Positions 35,164 to 45,180 of a stretch of DNA of 64,000 bases are shown here, piece after piece. Below the pieces are notes generated by a model. It ran no database searches, was not told the origin of the DNA, and saw only the letters and a list, made by a program, of their open reading frames with translations. This stretch comes from Streptomyces sp. NBC_00078 (GTDB lineage: Bacteria; Actinomycetota; Actinomycetes; Streptomycetales; Streptomycetaceae). A program made the position numbers and the translations under genes. The stretch spans positions 2,294,001-2,358,000 of the forward strand of contig NZ_JAPELX010000001.1 of NCBI RefSeq assembly GCF_026343335.1. Direction: 5' to 3'. Each line of letters starts with the position of its first letter. Positions within the stretch are counted from its first letter, which is position 1.

Positions 35164-36834
35164 GTGACCAGTCGATACAGAGCATCCACATCGCCCGAGG
35201 GCATCAACTCCCTCTCCCCGCGCCGCCGTACGGTCGTCAAGGCCGCGGCGGCGACCGCTGTCCTGGCCGGCCCGCTCGCCGCCGCCCTCCCGGCCCGCGC
35301 CGCCGCCGAGACCCCTCAGTTCCTGCACGGCGTCGCGTCCGGCGACCCGCTGCCCGACGGCATCCTGCTGTGGACCCGGGTGACGCCGACAGCCGAGGCC
35401 GGACCGGGTTCGGGGCTCGGCCCGGACACCGAGGTGAGCTGGGTCGTCGCCACGGACAAGGCGCTGACCCAGGTCGTCGCCAAGGGCTCCACCACCGCCA
35501 CGGCCGCCTCGGACCACACCGTGAAGGCCGACATACGCGGCCTCCAGCCGGCCTCGGACTACTACTTCCGCTTCACCTCCGGCGGCGTGAACTCCCCGGT
35601 GGCGCGCACCCGCACCGCGCCGGCGGCGGACGCGGCCGTGTCCGGTCTGCGCTTCGGCGTGGTCTCCTGCGCCAACTGGGAGGGCGGCTACTTCGCCTCG
35701 TACCGCCATCTCGCGGCCCGTGGCGACCTGGACGCCTGGCTGCATCTCGGCGACTACATCTACGAGTACAAGTCCGGTGAGTACGCGGCCCGCGGCACGG
35801 TCGTCCGCCCGCACGCGCCGGCCAACGAGATCATCACGCTCACCGACTACCGCACCCGGCACGGCGAGTACAAGACCGACCCGGATCTGCAGGCCCTGCA
35901 CCACAAGGCGCCGGTCGTCGCGATCTGGGACGACCACGAGTTCGCCGACAACGCCTGGTCCGGCGGCGCGGTCAACCACACCGAGGGCGCCGAGGGCACC
36001 TGGACCGACCGCAAGGCGGCCGCCAAGCAGGCCTACTTCGAGTGGATGCCGGTCCGCCCGGCGATCGCGGGCACCACCTACCGCCGACTGCGCTTCGGCA
36101 AGCTCGCCGATCTGTCGCTGCTGGACCTGCGCTCCTTCCGCTCCCAGCAGGCGTCCACAGCGAGCGGTTCGGTCGACGACCCGGACCGTACGATCACCGG
36201 GCGTGCCCAACTCGACTGGCTGAAGGCCGGGTTGAAGGCCTCCGACACCACCTGGCGGCTGGTCGGCAACTCGGTGATGATCTCGCCGTTCTCCTTCGGC
36301 TCGCTCTCCGCCGACCTGCTGAAGCCGCTGGCCAAGCTGCTCGGGCTGCCGCAGGAGGGGATCGCCGCCAACACCGACCAGTGGGACGGCTACACCGACG
36401 ACCGCCGCGAGGTACTGGCCCACCTGCAGTCCAACGCGATCCGCAACACCGTCTTCCTCACCGGCGATATCCACATGGCCTGGGCCAACGACGTGCCCGT
36501 GGACGCCGGTACGTACCCGCTGTCGGCCTCCGCCGCCACGGAGTTCGTGGTCACCTCGGTGACCTCCGACAACCTCGACGACATCGTGAAGGTCCCCGAG
36601 GGCACGGTCTCCGCGATCGCCTCGCCGATCATCCGCGCCGCCAACCGGCACGTCCACTGGGTCGACACCGACCGCCACGGCTACGGCGTCCTGGACATCA
36701 CCGCCGACCGCGCGCAGATGGACTACTACGTCCTGTCCGACCGCACGAAGGCCGACGCGACGTCCTCCTGGGCCCGTTCGTACCGCACACGCACCGGCAC
36801 GCAGAAGGTCGAGCGGACGTACGACCCGGTCTAG
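35164..36834 (+). CDS. phoD: Alkaline phosphatase D (Tat-secreted phosphodiesterase/phosphatase)
   Basis: PhoD enzymes release phosphate from phosphate diesters and monoesters outside the cell using iron and calcium. The 556-residue protein has a twin-arginine signal (SPRRRTVVK, residues 18-26, then a hydrophobic Ala-rich stretch), an Ig-like N-terminal domain starting [19 protein letters not shown], and metallophosphatase motifs [29 protein letters not shown] and LTGDIHMAW. The GTG at 35164 is the start. The final CTAG is shared with the stop of the convergent gene. It is probably induced at low phosphate. Confidence 0.95.
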   Translation: MTSRYRASTSPEGINSLSPRRRTVVKAAAATAVLAGPLAAALPARAAAETPQFLHGVASGDPLPDGILLWTRVTPTAEAGPGSGLGPDTEVSWVVATDKALTQVVAKGSTTATAASDHTVKADIRGLQPASDYYFRFTSGGVNSPVARTRTAPAADAAVSGLRFGVVSCANWEGGYFASYRHLAARGDLDAWLHLGDYIYEYKSGEYAARGTVVRPHAPANEIITLTDYRTRHGEYKTDPDLQALHHKAPVVAIWDDHEFADNAWSGGAVNHTEGAEGTWTDRKAAAKQAYFEWMPVRPAIAGTTYRRLRFGKLADLSLLDLRSFRSQQASTASGSVDDPDRTITGRAQLDWLKAGLKASDTTWRLVGNSVMISPFSFGSLSADLLKPLAKLLGLPQEGIAANTDQWDGYTDDRREVLAHLQSNAIRNTVFLTGDIHMAWANDVPVDAGTYPLSASAATEFVVTSVTSDNLDDIVKVPEGTVSAIASPIIRAANRHVHWVDTDRHGYGVLDITADRAQMDYYVLSDRTKADATSSWARSYRTRTGTQKVERTYDPV

Positions 36835-37400
36835 AGCGTTTCGAGGAAGCCGAGTGCCACCCGCCAGGTGGCCTCGGCCGCCTCCTCGTCGTAGTCCGGC
36901 AGCTTTGGGTCGGTGTAGAGGTGGCCGGCGCCCGCGTATCTGTACACCTCGACGTCGGCGCCCGCCCTGCCCATCTGCAGATACCAGGCGGTCAGCCAGT
37001 CGTCCGTCTCGAACGGGTCCGGTTCGGCGACGTGCAGCTGGACCGGCAGGTCGTCCACCGAGGCGTTCGACGCGATGTCCGAGGTGCCGTGCAGGAGCAG
37101 CAGCCCGCGGGCCTTCTCGTCGCCGAGTGCGAGGGTCTGCGCGATGGAGGCACCGAGCGAGAACCCGGCGTACACAAGGCCCCGCTCCGAGTACGGGGCG
37201 GCGGCCAGGACGGCTCTCTTGAGCAGTTCGTCCTTGCCGGTCTCGTCCTTGAAGGCCATGCCCTCCTCGACCGTCTCGAACGTACGCCCGTCGAAGAGGT
37301 CCGGTGCCCAGACCTCGTGCCCGGCGCCGCGCAGCCGGTCCGCGGCCTCGCGCACCGCGGGCCTGAGGCCGTAGGTCGAGTGAAAGAGCATGATGTTCAT
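36831..37400 (-). CDS. Dienelactone hydrolase family protein
   Basis: The ~189-residue alpha/beta hydrolase starts [16 protein letters not shown] and contains the nucleophile elbow GFSLGAS, an aspartate-rich loop ([11 protein letters not shown]) and the histidine in GAGHLYTD. In true dienelactone hydrolases the nucleophile is Cys; here it is Ser, so the substrate is likely different. The ATG at 37400 is chosen over 37469 because the alpha/beta core begins there. It overlaps phoD by four bases tail to tail. Confidence 0.82.
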   Translation of the reverse strand: MNIMLFHSTYGLRPAVREAADRLRGAGHEVWAPDLFDGRTFETVEEGMAFKDETGKDELLKRAVLAAAPYSERGLVYAGFSLGASIAQTLALGDEKARGLLLLHGTSDIASNASVDDLPVQLHVAEPDPFETDDWLTAWYLQMGRAGADVEVYRYAGAGHLYTDPKLPDYDEEAAEATWRVALGFLETL

Positions 37401-37494
37401 GAGGTCATGGTGCCAGCCGGTACTGACAACGCCGTCCGGCGCCCGTACCCCTTGCGCGCCCGAAGTCACATGTTCATGAGCCCCTCGGGCCGGT

Positions 37495-37500
37495 TACGTT
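37495..37500 (+). promoter_or_regulatory. Candidate -10 element for leaderless mscS mRNA
   Basis: TACGTT lies 7 nt upstream of the ATG at 37508. No Shine-Dalgarno sequence is present, and a GTTCAT-like -35 is about 17 bp further upstream. Confidence 0.45.
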
Positions 37501-37507
37501 CGCAGGC

Positions 37508-38620
37508 ATGGAGAACATACTCCGCCCGCTGATCGTGATCGGCGGCTCGGCCGTGATCACACTGCTCATCGGCTGGGCCACCGATCTACTGCTGCTCAAG
37601 GTCGACCAACGGCACCGCGAGACGCCCCTGTGGGGCCTGCTGCGCCGCGCCCGCGTGCCCTACCAGCTCGTGCTGTGCGCGGCGATACTGAGAGGGTCCT
37701 ACGACCAGGCGCAGCTGACCGAGGAGCACAGGGTCGGCGTCGGCCAGCTGCTGACGCTGGTACTGATCGGGTCCACGGCCTGGCTGGTGGTGCGGATCGC
37801 GGCCGCCGTCGTCGACTCGACGTACACCCGCTACGCGCGCGCCCACCACGACGCCGCCCGGGTCCGCCGGGTGCGCACCCAGGTGTCGCTGATCATGCGC
37901 GTGGTGACGGCGATCGTCGGTGTGGTGGCGGTGGCCGCGATGCTGCTGACGTTCCCGGCGATGCGCGCGGCCGGCGCCTCGCTGCTGGCCTCGGCCGGCA
38001 TCCTCGGCATCGTCGCCGGTGTCGCCGCCCAGTCCACGCTCAGCAACATGTTCGCGGGGCTGCAGATCGCCTTCGGCGACATGGTGCGCCTGGGCGACAC
38101 GGTCGTGGTGGACGGCGAGTGGGGCACGGTCGAGGAGATCACGCTGACGTTCCTGACCGTCCGGACGTGGGACGAGCGCCGGATCACCATGCCGGTGTCG
38201 TACTTCACATCCAAGCCGTTCGAGAACTGGTCGCGCGGCACCCCGCAGATGACCGGCATCGTCTACTGGCACCTCGACCACTCGGCGCCGGTGGAGCAGA
38301 TGCGCGAGAAGCTCCGCGACATCCTGCGCGAGTGCCCGGCCTGGGACGGCCGCGACTACGGCCTGGCCGTCACCGACACCACCCCGAACACCATGCAGGT
38401 GCGGGCCCTGGTGACGGCCAAGGACGCGGACGACATCTGGACGGTGCGGGTCACGGTGCGCGAGCAGATGGTGCGCTGGCTGTGCGAGCGGCACCCGTAC
38501 GCCCTGCCCCGGGTCAACACGGCGGACGCGGCTCTGCTCGCGGACCGGCGCTCGCCCGACGGCTTCCCGGACGGCGCGGCCCGCCGCGCGCACGAGCCGC
38601 CCCGGACCGGCCGCGGCTGA
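37508..38620 (+). CDS. Small-conductance mechanosensitive channel (MscS family)
   Basis: The 370-residue product has four to five membrane helices, the pore-lining helix AGILGIVAGVAAQSTLSNMF with its Gly/Ala pattern, and the following conserved beta domain with GDTVVVDGEWGTVEEITLTF typical of MscS. It opens at high membrane tension to release solutes during osmotic downshock. The soluble C-terminal domain is intact, ending in a short Pro/Arg-rich tail. Confidence 0.92.
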   Translation: MENILRPLIVIGGSAVITLLIGWATDLLLLKVDQRHRETPLWGLLRRARVPYQLVLCAAILRGSYDQAQLTEEHRVGVGQLLTLVLIGSTAWLVVRIAAAVVDSTYTRYARAHHDAARVRRVRTQVSLIMRVVTAIVGVVAVAAMLLTFPAMRAAGASLLASAGILGIVAGVAAQSTLSNMFAGLQIAFGDMVRLGDTVVVDGEWGTVEEITLTFLTVRTWDERRITMPVSYFTSKPFENWSRGTPQMTGIVYWHLDHSAPVEQMREKLRDILRECPAWDGRDYGLAVTDTTPNTMQVRALVTAKDADDIWTVRVTVREQMVRWLCERHPYALPRVNTADAALLADRRSPDGFPDGAARRAHEPPRTGRG

Positions 38621-38646
38621 GGCCCGCGCCGAGACCGTACGAGGTC

Positions 38647-39387
38647 TCAGTGGCCGCGCTCCGCACCCCCGTTGACCTGGACGACCTGCGAGGTGACATG
38701 CCCCGCGACCGGCGAGGCGAGCCAGTGCAGGGTCGCAGCCACGTCGCCGGGGGTGCCGGCGCGCTTGTTCAGGGTGTCCCCGACAAGCCGCTCGCGCCGC
38801 CCGGGGTCGATCCGCGGCCCGAAGAACTCGGTGTCCTCGACGTACCCGGGCGCGACGACGTTCGCGGTGATCCCGCGCGGTCCGAGCTCGCGGGCGAGGT
38901 CATGGGCGTACGGGTGCAACGCGGCCTTGGCTCCCGCGTACGCCCCGCTGCCGGACCCCCGGTAGGCGGCGATGGAGCTGACGAACAGCACCCGTCCGCC
39001 CGGCGTGGCCAGCCGGTCCTTGAGGGCCTCCGTGAGCAGCGCGGCGGTCAGGGTGTTGATCCGGAAGTTGACGGTCCAGTCGTGCGCGACCCGGTCGAGC
39101 GGATCGGCGCTGTCCGACGCGGGCTCCAGCTGCCCGGTGCCTCCGGCAGAGTGGATCAGCACGTCCACGGTCCCGAACTCCCGCGCCACGTGGTCGGCGA
39201 CCCCCCGTACCGCTGCCGGATCGCTCAGATCGGCCGCGTACGTCGACGCCCCGGGCACCGCGGCCTTGTCGAGCACCTCCGCGCGCCGCCCTAGCAACAG
39301 GACACGGTCTCCGTCCGCCGCGAACACCTGCGCCGCCGCGAGTCCAATACCCGTACCGCCACCGCTGATTACGACATTACGAGTCAT
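38647..39387 (-). CDS. SDR family NAD(P)-dependent oxidoreductase
   Basis: The 246-residue classical short-chain dehydrogenase shows the Rossmann motif SGGGTGIGLAAA, the catalytic Ser in VLFVSSIAAY, the Y-x-x-x-K pair in YAGAK, and NVVAPGYVEDT after it. The substrate is unknown. It lies between convergent mscS and the antiporter, 67 bp from the latter. Confidence 0.9.
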   Translation of the reverse strand: MTRNVVISGGGTGIGLAAAQVFAADGDRVLLLGRRAEVLDKAAVPGASTYAADLSDPAAVRGVADHVAREFGTVDVLIHSAGGTGQLEPASDSADPLDRVAHDWTVNFRINTLTAALLTEALKDRLATPGGRVLFVSSIAAYRGSGSGAYAGAKAALHPYAHDLARELGPRGITANVVAPGYVEDTEFFGPRIDPGRRERLVGDTLNKRAGTPGDVAATLHWLASPVAGHVTSQVVQVNGGAERGH

Positions 39388-39454
39388 GATCCGACCCTAC
39401 GCACCGAGACCCGCCGAACGCGAAAGGACCCGGCAAGTCATCGCAGCCGGAGGG

Positions 39455-41041
39455 TCACCGCAGACTGCGCACGTCGAGATGGCGCAGCACCCGGTCCACG
39501 ATCTCCGGGTCCGCTCCGGGCTCGCTGCGCGCCGCCAGCACCTCGTGCCGCGCGGCGCTCAGCATCTCGCCCTGGATCCGCCGCACCCGCTTCAGCCGGC
39601 GCGCCCGGTGCTCATGCGCCTCCCGCCGCTCCTCGTCGCCCATGTCCGGGCTGATCCGCACCCCGATGTCGAAGGCCCGCCGCAGCATCTGCTCGGACAG
39701 CTCCTCCGGCAGCTCCTCGCCCTCCTCGATCTCCCTCAGCCGCTGCTTGGCCGCCCGGGCCGCCCGGACGGCGAGCGCCTTCTCGAAGTCCTTCTCCCGC
39801 TCGGTGTCGGCCCGCACCCCGAGCCGCTTCACCAGCCACGGCAGAGTGAGCCCCTGCAGCACCAGCGTGCCCATGATCACCCCGAAGGCGATGAACACGA
39901 TCTCGTCCCGGTCCGGGAAGACCGACCCCTCGTCGGTCCTGAGCGGAATCGCCAGCGCCAGCGCCACCGAGGCCACGCCCCGCATCCCCGACCACCACAT
40001 CACGACGGTCTCCCGCCAGGTCATCGGGATGTCCTCGTCGTGGTCCCGTCTGGCGTGCAGCCGCTTGGTGAGCCAGGTCGCCGGCAGCAGGTACACCAGC
40101 CGTACGACGACCACCACGGCCACGATCACCCCCGCCCAGCCGAGCATCTCGCCCCACCGCCCGGCCGCCGTCCGGATCGCGTTGTGCAGTTCGAGGCCGA
40201 TCAGCCCGAACGCGACGCCCGTGACGAGCGTGTCGACCACGTTCCAGAAGGTGTGCCCGGCCAGCCGCGTCATCACGTCGTCGGCGTCGTTGGCGTACTC
40301 GGCGAGGAACAGCGCGGTCATCAGCACGGCGAGCACGCCGGACCCGTGCAGCTCCTCCGCGAGCACATACGAGGCGTACGGCACCAGGAGCGTCAGCCCG
40401 ATCTGCAGGGTCGGGTCGTCGAGCAGATCGAGCAGCTTGTTGGCGCCCCAGCCGAGCGCGACCCCGATCGCCACCGCCACCACGCCGGAGAGCACCAGGT
40501 CGAGGGCGGCCCGCCCCGGATGGAACTCGCCGCTGACGGCGGCGGCGATCGCCACGTGGTAGAGCACGATCGCCGTGACGTCGTTGAACAGCCCCTCGCC
40601 CTCCAGGATGGACACCAGGCGACGCGGCAGCCCGAGCTGGCCCGCGACCGCGGTCGCCGCGACCGGGTCCGGCGGGGCGACCAGAGCGCCGAGCGCCACG
40701 GCGGCGGCGACGGGCAGCCCCGGCACGATCGCGTGCGCGACGGCGGCCACGCACACGGTGGTGACGAACACCAGCGCCACGGCCAGCAGGAAGATCGGCC
40801 GCAGGTTGGCCGCGAACTGCCGCCAGGACGTCCGCCGCACCGCCGCGTACAGCAGCGGCGGGAGCAGCAGGGGCAGGATCAGATCGGGCGGGACGTCGAC
40901 GTTCGGCACGAAGTCGAGTACGGCGAGGACGATCCCCAGCAGAGTCATCAGCACCGGCGCCGGAAGCCCGAAGCGATCCCCGACCGGGACACTCACCAGG
41001 GCCCCGAGCAACAGCACGAACAACAGGGCCAGCTGATCCAC
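39455..41041 (-). CDS. Na+/H+ antiporter (CPA1 family)
   Basis: The 528-residue protein has about 12 membrane helices, the CPA1 ion-site motifs ALVAPPDPVAATAVAG and EGEGLFNDVTAIVLY (conserved ND pair), and a ~120-residue C-terminal hydrophilic helical tail. It is expected to exchange Na+ or K+ for protons and help in pH and salt tolerance. The ATG at 41041 starts directly with a membrane helix. Confidence 0.92.
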   Translation of the reverse strand: MDQLALLFVLLLGALVSVPVGDRFGLPAPVLMTLLGIVLAVLDFVPNVDVPPDLILPLLLPPLLYAAVRRTSWRQFAANLRPIFLLAVALVFVTTVCVAAVAHAIVPGLPVAAAVALGALVAPPDPVAATAVAGQLGLPRRLVSILEGEGLFNDVTAIVLYHVAIAAAVSGEFHPGRAALDLVLSGVVAVAIGVALGWGANKLLDLLDDPTLQIGLTLLVPYASYVLAEELHGSGVLAVLMTALFLAEYANDADDVMTRLAGHTFWNVVDTLVTGVAFGLIGLELHNAIRTAAGRWGEMLGWAGVIVAVVVVVRLVYLLPATWLTKRLHARRDHDEDIPMTWRETVVMWWSGMRGVASVALALAIPLRTDEGSVFPDRDEIVFIAFGVIMGTLVLQGLTLPWLVKRLGVRADTEREKDFEKALAVRAARAAKQRLREIEEGEELPEELSEQMLRRAFDIGVRISPDMGDEERREAHEHRARRLKRVRRIQGEMLSAARHEVLAARSEPGADPEIVDRVLRHLDVRSLR

Positions 41042-41128
41042 GCTCAGCGCTCCGGGAGGGTCGACGTACGGGCGGCGGATCTCAAGCCTGCCACGCGACC
41101 GTCCCTGCCGCTCCGGGCCCGCCCGCTG

Positions 41129-41599
41129 TTACAGGGCGCGCCGCATCGCCCGGTGCGGGATGCCCGCCTCCGGGTACTCCGGTCCGTACGCCTCGTAGCC
41201 GAGCCGCTCGTAGAAGCCGAGCGCATGCGTCTGCGCGTGCAGATCCACCGCTGCGAGCCCACGCGCGCGTGCAGCGTCCTCGACGGCGCGCACCAGCGCC
41301 GCCCCGATGCCGAGCCCGCGCGCCTGCTGCGTCACCGCGAGCCGCCCGAGCGAACCCACCGTCAGGTCGCCGTCGGTCTTCGCCGCGGCCCGCTCCCCGT
41401 GCAGCAGCCGCCCGGTGCCGAGCGGCACCCCGTCCGCCCGCACGGCCAGCACATGCACCGCCACGGCGTCGTACGCGTCGTACTCGATGTCCTCGGGCAC
41501 GCCCTGCTCGCCGACGAAGACCTCCTTGCGGACCGCGAAGCACATCTCCTGGTCGGCGGGGTCCTCGGCGACGCGCAGCACGTACGCGTGCGGGCTCAT
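41129..41599 (-). CDS. GNAT family N-acetyltransferase
   Basis: The 156-residue product has the ElaA-like GNAT layout: [21 protein letters not shown] at the N-terminus, the acetyl-CoA loop [18 protein letters not shown], and [14 protein letters not shown] near the C-terminus. The acceptor is unknown. The ATG (41599) overlaps the TGA of the pseudouridine synthase gene (ATGA) and has GGAGAC eight bases upstream, so the two genes are coupled. Confidence 0.9.
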   Translation of the reverse strand: MSPHAYVLRVAEDPADQEMCFAVRKEVFVGEQGVPEDIEYDAYDAVAVHVLAVRADGVPLGTGRLLHGERAAAKTDGDLTVGSLGRLAVTQQARGLGIGAALVRAVEDAARARGLAAVDLHAQTHALGFYERLGYEAYGPEYPEAGIPHRAMRRAL

Positions 41600-42540
41600 C
41601 CGTATGTCTCCTCGCGAACCTGGTCCAGGGCCTTCTGCAGGTCCGCCGGATAGTCGCTCTCGAACTCGACCCACTGTCCGTCGCCGGGGTGCTCGAAGCC
41701 GAGCCGCACCGCGTGCAGCCACTGCCGGGTCAGGAACAGCCGCTTGGCGAGCGTCGGGTCGGCGCCGTACGTCAGGTCGCCGACGCAGGGGTGGCGGTGG
41801 GCGGCCATGTGCACACGGATCTGGTGGGTGCGGCCGGTCTCCAGCTTCACGTCGAGCAGGGAGGCCGCGCGGAATGCCTCGATGAGGTCGTAGTGCGTGA
41901 CGGACGGCTTGCCTTCGGCCGTGACCGCCCACTTGTAGTCGTGGTTGGGGTGGCGGCCGATGGGGGCGTCGATGGTGCCACTGGTCGGGTCCGGGTGGCC
42001 CTGCACGAGCGTGTGGTAGCGCTTGTCGACCGTGCGCTCCTTGAACTGGCGCTTGAGCGACGTGTACGCGCGCTCGGACTTGGCCACGGCCATCAGGCCG
42101 GACGTGCCGACGTCGAGCCGGTGCACGATGCCCTGGCGCTCGGCGGCACCGGAGGTGGAGATGCGGTAGCCGGCCGCGGCGAGACCGCCGATGACGGTCG
42201 GCCCGGTCCAGCCGGGGCTGGGGTGGGCGGCGACACCGACCGGCTTGACGATCACGACCACGTCATCGTCGTCGTACGCGATCTCCATGCCCTCGACCGG
42301 CTCCGCGACGATCTGCACCGGCGCGGGCGCCTGCGGCATCTCGACCTCGAGCCAGGCCCCACCGTGCACCCGCTCGGACTTCCCGACCACCGAGCCGTCG
42401 ACCGAGACCTTCCCCGCCGCGGCGAGTTCGGCGGCCTTCGTCCGGGAGAAGCCGAACATGCGGGAGATGGCGGCGTCGACGCGCTCGCCCTCCAGGCCGT
42501 CGGGCACGGGCAGGGTACGGATCTCGGGAACGGTGCTCAC
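41596..42540 (-). CDS. RluD-type 23S rRNA pseudouridine synthase
   Basis: The 314-residue protein has an N-terminal S4 RNA-binding domain (residues ~17-75) and an RluA/RluD catalytic domain with the signature [12 protein letters not shown] (catalytic D143) and [10 protein letters not shown]. RluD family enzymes modify helix 69 of 23S rRNA; substrate specificity cannot be proved from sequence. It lies 84 bp after lspA, a linkage seen in many bacteria. Confidence 0.93.
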   Translation of the reverse strand: MSTVPEIRTLPVPDGLEGERVDAAISRMFGFSRTKAAELAAAGKVSVDGSVVGKSERVHGGAWLEVEMPQAPAPVQIVAEPVEGMEIAYDDDDVVVIVKPVGVAAHPSPGWTGPTVIGGLAAAGYRISTSGAAERQGIVHRLDVGTSGLMAVAKSERAYTSLKRQFKERTVDKRYHTLVQGHPDPTSGTIDAPIGRHPNHDYKWAVTAEGKPSVTHYDLIEAFRAASLLDVKLETGRTHQIRVHMAAHRHPCVGDLTYGADPTLAKRLFLTRQWLHAVRLGFEHPGDGQWVEFESDYPADLQKALDQVREETYG

Positions 42541-42624
42541 CCGTCGAGTATGCCGGACGGCTCGGACAGCCCCGTACGCCAGCCTGTGCTCTCAGTCCTC
42601 GCTCAGGTCCCGCTCGGGCCCCGA

Positions 42625-43200
42625 TCAGTCCTTGTGGACGGTGCCGTCCGGGTCGAGCCCCCTGAACGAAAGGAGCACGATCAGGATGCCGCCGCACACG
42701 ATCGCGGAGTCGGCCAGGTTGAAGACGGCGAAGCCCTTGGGCGAGATGAAGTCGACGACCGCGCCCTCGAAGACTCCGGGCGAGCGGAAGATCCGGTCGG
42801 TGAGGTTGCCCAGCGCACCGCCGAGCAGCAGGCCGAGTGCGATCGCCCAGGGCACGCTGTAGAGCTTGCGGGCCAGCCGGGCGATCACCACGATCACGGC
42901 CGCCGCGATCAGGGTGAAGATCACGGTGAAGGCCTGGCCGAAGCCGAAGGCCGCGCCCGCGTTACGGATCGCCTCGAACTTCAGCCAGTCCCCGATGATC
43001 TCGATCGGCGCGTGATGCTCCAGCCTGGCGACCACGATCATCTTGCTGACCAGGTCGAGGGCGTACGCGAAGGCGGCGACCGCGAACAGCACGGCGATAC
43101 GGCGCCTGCCCCTGGGACGGGCGGTCTCGCCCTGCTCCGGCTCGGTCCCCGCCGCCTCTGGGGAATCCGGCGTACCGATGATGCGTTCCGCCTCTGACAC
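42625..43200 (-). CDS. lspA: Lipoprotein signal peptidase (signal peptidase II)
   Basis: LspA cleaves the signal peptide of diacylglyceryl-modified prolipoproteins. The 191-residue protein has four membrane helices and the catalytic aspartate pair in GNLTDRIF (D135) and FNLADSAI (D164). The N-terminal ~30 residues are hydrophilic and longer than in E. coli. The GTG at 43200 is used because GAGGA lies six bases before it; the upstream in-frame TTG at 43212 is itself part of that site. Confidence 0.96.
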   Translation of the reverse strand: MSEAERIIGTPDSPEAAGTEPEQGETARPRGRRRIAVLFAVAAFAYALDLVSKMIVVARLEHHAPIEIIGDWLKFEAIRNAGAAFGFGQAFTVIFTLIAAAVIVVIARLARKLYSVPWAIALGLLLGGALGNLTDRIFRSPGVFEGAVVDFISPKGFAVFNLADSAIVCGGILIVLLSFRGLDPDGTVHKD

Positions 43201-43260
43201 GTGAGTCCTCAACCTAGGTACCTGACTGAGGACGAGGGTACGACACGCCTCCCCCGACCC

Positions 43261-44586
43261 TCAGTACCGGCGTTCCTGCTTCTGCTTGCACTCGACACAC
43301 AGGGTGGCCCGGGGGAACGCCTGCATGCGGGCCTTGCCGATGGCGTTGCCGCAGTTCTCGCACAGCCCGTAGGTGCCGGCGTCCAGCCGTTGCAGGGCGT
43401 GCTCGGTCTGCGTGAGCATCTCGCGCGCGTTGGCCGCGAGAGCCAGCTCGTGCTCCCGGGTGATGTTCTTGGTGCCGGTGTCCGCCTGGTCGTCGCCCGC
43501 GCCGTCTCCGGAGTCCCGCATCAGGCCGGCGACGGCGTTCTCGGACGCGGTGATCTCGTCACGCAGCCGCTGCCCCTCGGACAGCAGCTCGGCACGCGCC
43601 TCCTCGACCTCCTTCGGGGTCCAGGGCTCCTCGCCGGGGCGCACCGCGAGCTCGCCCGGCTCCGCGGCGGCGAGCCGTGCCTTGGGTACGGCGGTCTTCG
43701 CCGCTGTGGCCGTGCCTGGAGTCTTCTTCGCAACCACTGTCGTGGCTCCCGTCTGCTCCGCGGCCTCCGCCGCACCCACCGTCCTGGCCGTACGCTTCCT
43801 ACCCACACTCTTCGCGGCCGCGCCCTCCCCCACGCCCCGCGCCCCACCCGCACCCTTCGCGCCCGCGCCCTTCGCGCCCCCGGCTTTCCCGGCCGCCCGC
43901 TTCGCAGCCTTCTTGCCCGCGGTCTTCCCGGCTCCGGCGCCGGCGCCGGCCACGGTCTTCGTTCCCGCGTCCCGCTCGTCCGAGTCCTGTTCGGTCACGG
44001 TCTTCCTACCGACACGTCGCTCGACGCCGCCCGGTTCGGCGGCGCCTTCCGGGACGGCGGTCTTCTTGCCCGCGGCCTTCTTGCCGGCCACCTTCTTCGC
44101 GACCGTCTTCTTCGCGACCGTCTCCTTCGCGGCTGACCTCTTCGAAGCCGCCTTCTTGGTGACCGCCTTCCTGGTGACCGCCTTCTTCGCCCCGGCCTTC
44201 TGCGCAGCCCCCGTCTTCTCGACGTCCTTACCGGCAGCCGCCGCCCCCTTGCCGCCCGTGGCCCTGCCACCGCCGGCCGCCGTCCCCGCGCCCGCAGCTC
44301 TCTCGGGCTCCTCCGCGGCCGCACCTTTCGACGCCGTCGCCTTGGAGGCGGTCGCCTTCCTGCTGGTGCTCTGCTTCCCCGGCGCCGTCTTCTTCGCGGG
44401 CCCCGGCCCCCCGCCGCCGGCGGCCCCCCGCACCGACTTCACCGACTTCGCGGCCACCTCAGCCGCACGCGCCGGGGCCCCTCCCCGCGCGCGCTTCTTC
44501 CCGCTCACGTCCTTGGCCGCATCGCCGGAGGCCTGCGTGGACCCGTCGGACGCCGACTGCTGTACGGCGGTCTTCTTCGCCACCAT
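43261..44586 (-). CDS. DksA/TraR-type zinc-finger protein with histone-H1-like N-terminal region
   Basis: The 441-residue product has a ~315-residue low-complexity N-terminal region made of AAKK, KKTA, AGKK and SKAT repeats, like eukaryotic H1 tails and bacterial HupS/Hc-like proteins. It is followed by a ~115-residue DksA/TraR domain with a coiled coil and the zinc site CENCGNAI...CVECK. The combination suggests a nucleoid- or RNA-polymerase-associated regulator. The tail length is probably variable between strains because the DNA is repetitive (44050-44200). It is upstream of lspA on the same strand and divergent from ileS. Confidence 0.85.
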   Translation of the reverse strand: MVAKKTAVQQSASDGSTQASGDAAKDVSGKKRARGGAPARAAEVAAKSVKSVRGAAGGGGPGPAKKTAPGKQSTSRKATASKATASKGAAAEEPERAAGAGTAAGGGRATGGKGAAAAGKDVEKTGAAQKAGAKKAVTRKAVTKKAASKRSAAKETVAKKTVAKKVAGKKAAGKKTAVPEGAAEPGGVERRVGRKTVTEQDSDERDAGTKTVAGAGAGAGKTAGKKAAKRAAGKAGGAKGAGAKGAGGARGVGEGAAAKSVGRKRTARTVGAAEAAEQTGATTVVAKKTPGTATAAKTAVPKARLAAAEPGELAVRPGEEPWTPKEVEEARAELLSEGQRLRDEITASENAVAGLMRDSGDGAGDDQADTGTKNITREHELALAANAREMLTQTEHALQRLDAGTYGLCENCGNAIGKARMQAFPRATLCVECKQKQERRY

Positions 44587-44870
44587 GGCCGCGGCCCCTT
44601 CACATATTGTGATCTTGCACGCGAATCATGCTGGGACGATAAATCGACTTGAGCCCCGCGGCAACGGGGCACACTCCCAGATTCGCCCGGCCCGCGTCCG
44701 CCGCTCGCAAGCCTGCATGCGTTGTGCCCAGCTCCCCGCGGGGTAATCCGCCGGACCGACCGTCCCAGGATCCGAACAGGCGTACCGCTCCATTCGGGTC
44801 ATCGCCGCCCGTCCGGCACCCGCGCCCCCGGGGACCCGAAAACCGGTCGGCCGCTGTCCGCGCGGCGCCG

Positions 44871-44876
44871 TACACT
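44871..44876 (+). promoter_or_regulatory. Candidate -10 element of the ileS leader
   Basis: TACACT lies a few bases before the start of the conserved T-box leader region (about 44883). The -35 region is poor, as is common in Streptomyces. Confidence 0.45.
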
Positions 44877-44882
44877 GGGCGG

Positions 44883-45175
44883 AGCGAAAAGCGTGGATGG
44901 GGACGAGTAGCGGCGTACGCAGCCCAGAGCGACCCGGGGACGGTGGGAGCCCGGGGGCAGGCGCGACGTGAAGATCACCCCGGAGCCGCCGGAAGAAAGC
45001 CCCACAAGGGCGAGTAGAGCCGGCATCGCGACCCCAATGAGGGGGCTCACAGGTGCACAGCACGCACCGGGGAGCCAAGGAGGGTGGTACCGCGGGAGCG
45101 CGCCGAACCCGGCGCAGGAAGTGACACAGCTCTCGTCCCTCCGGACGGAAGGCAGCAAGTCCGCCGGAGGAAGCT
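44883..45175 (+). promoter_or_regulatory. T-box riboswitch of ileS, translation-type
   Basis: The leader contains the T-box core AGGGTGGTACCGCGGGAGC at 45081-45099 and, about 105 bases upstream, an isoleucine specifier ATC at 44974-44976 (in GAAGATCACC). Uncharged tRNA-Ile binding via anticodon and CCA end would stabilise the antisequestrator. Downstream, CCCTCCGG (about 45138-45145) can pair with the Shine-Dalgarno region CCGGAGGA just before the ATG, so the expression platform looks translational, as shown for actinobacterial ileS T-boxes. No rho-independent terminator is present in the leader. Confidence 0.92.
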
Positions 45176-45180
45176 CGCTG

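Noticed and set aside
35010..35780. 256-codon frame starting MALVSAPLIV upstream of phoD
   Set aside because: Its first part covers the low-GC phoD promoter region and it then runs through phoD in a wrong frame with Arg/Pro-rich composition.
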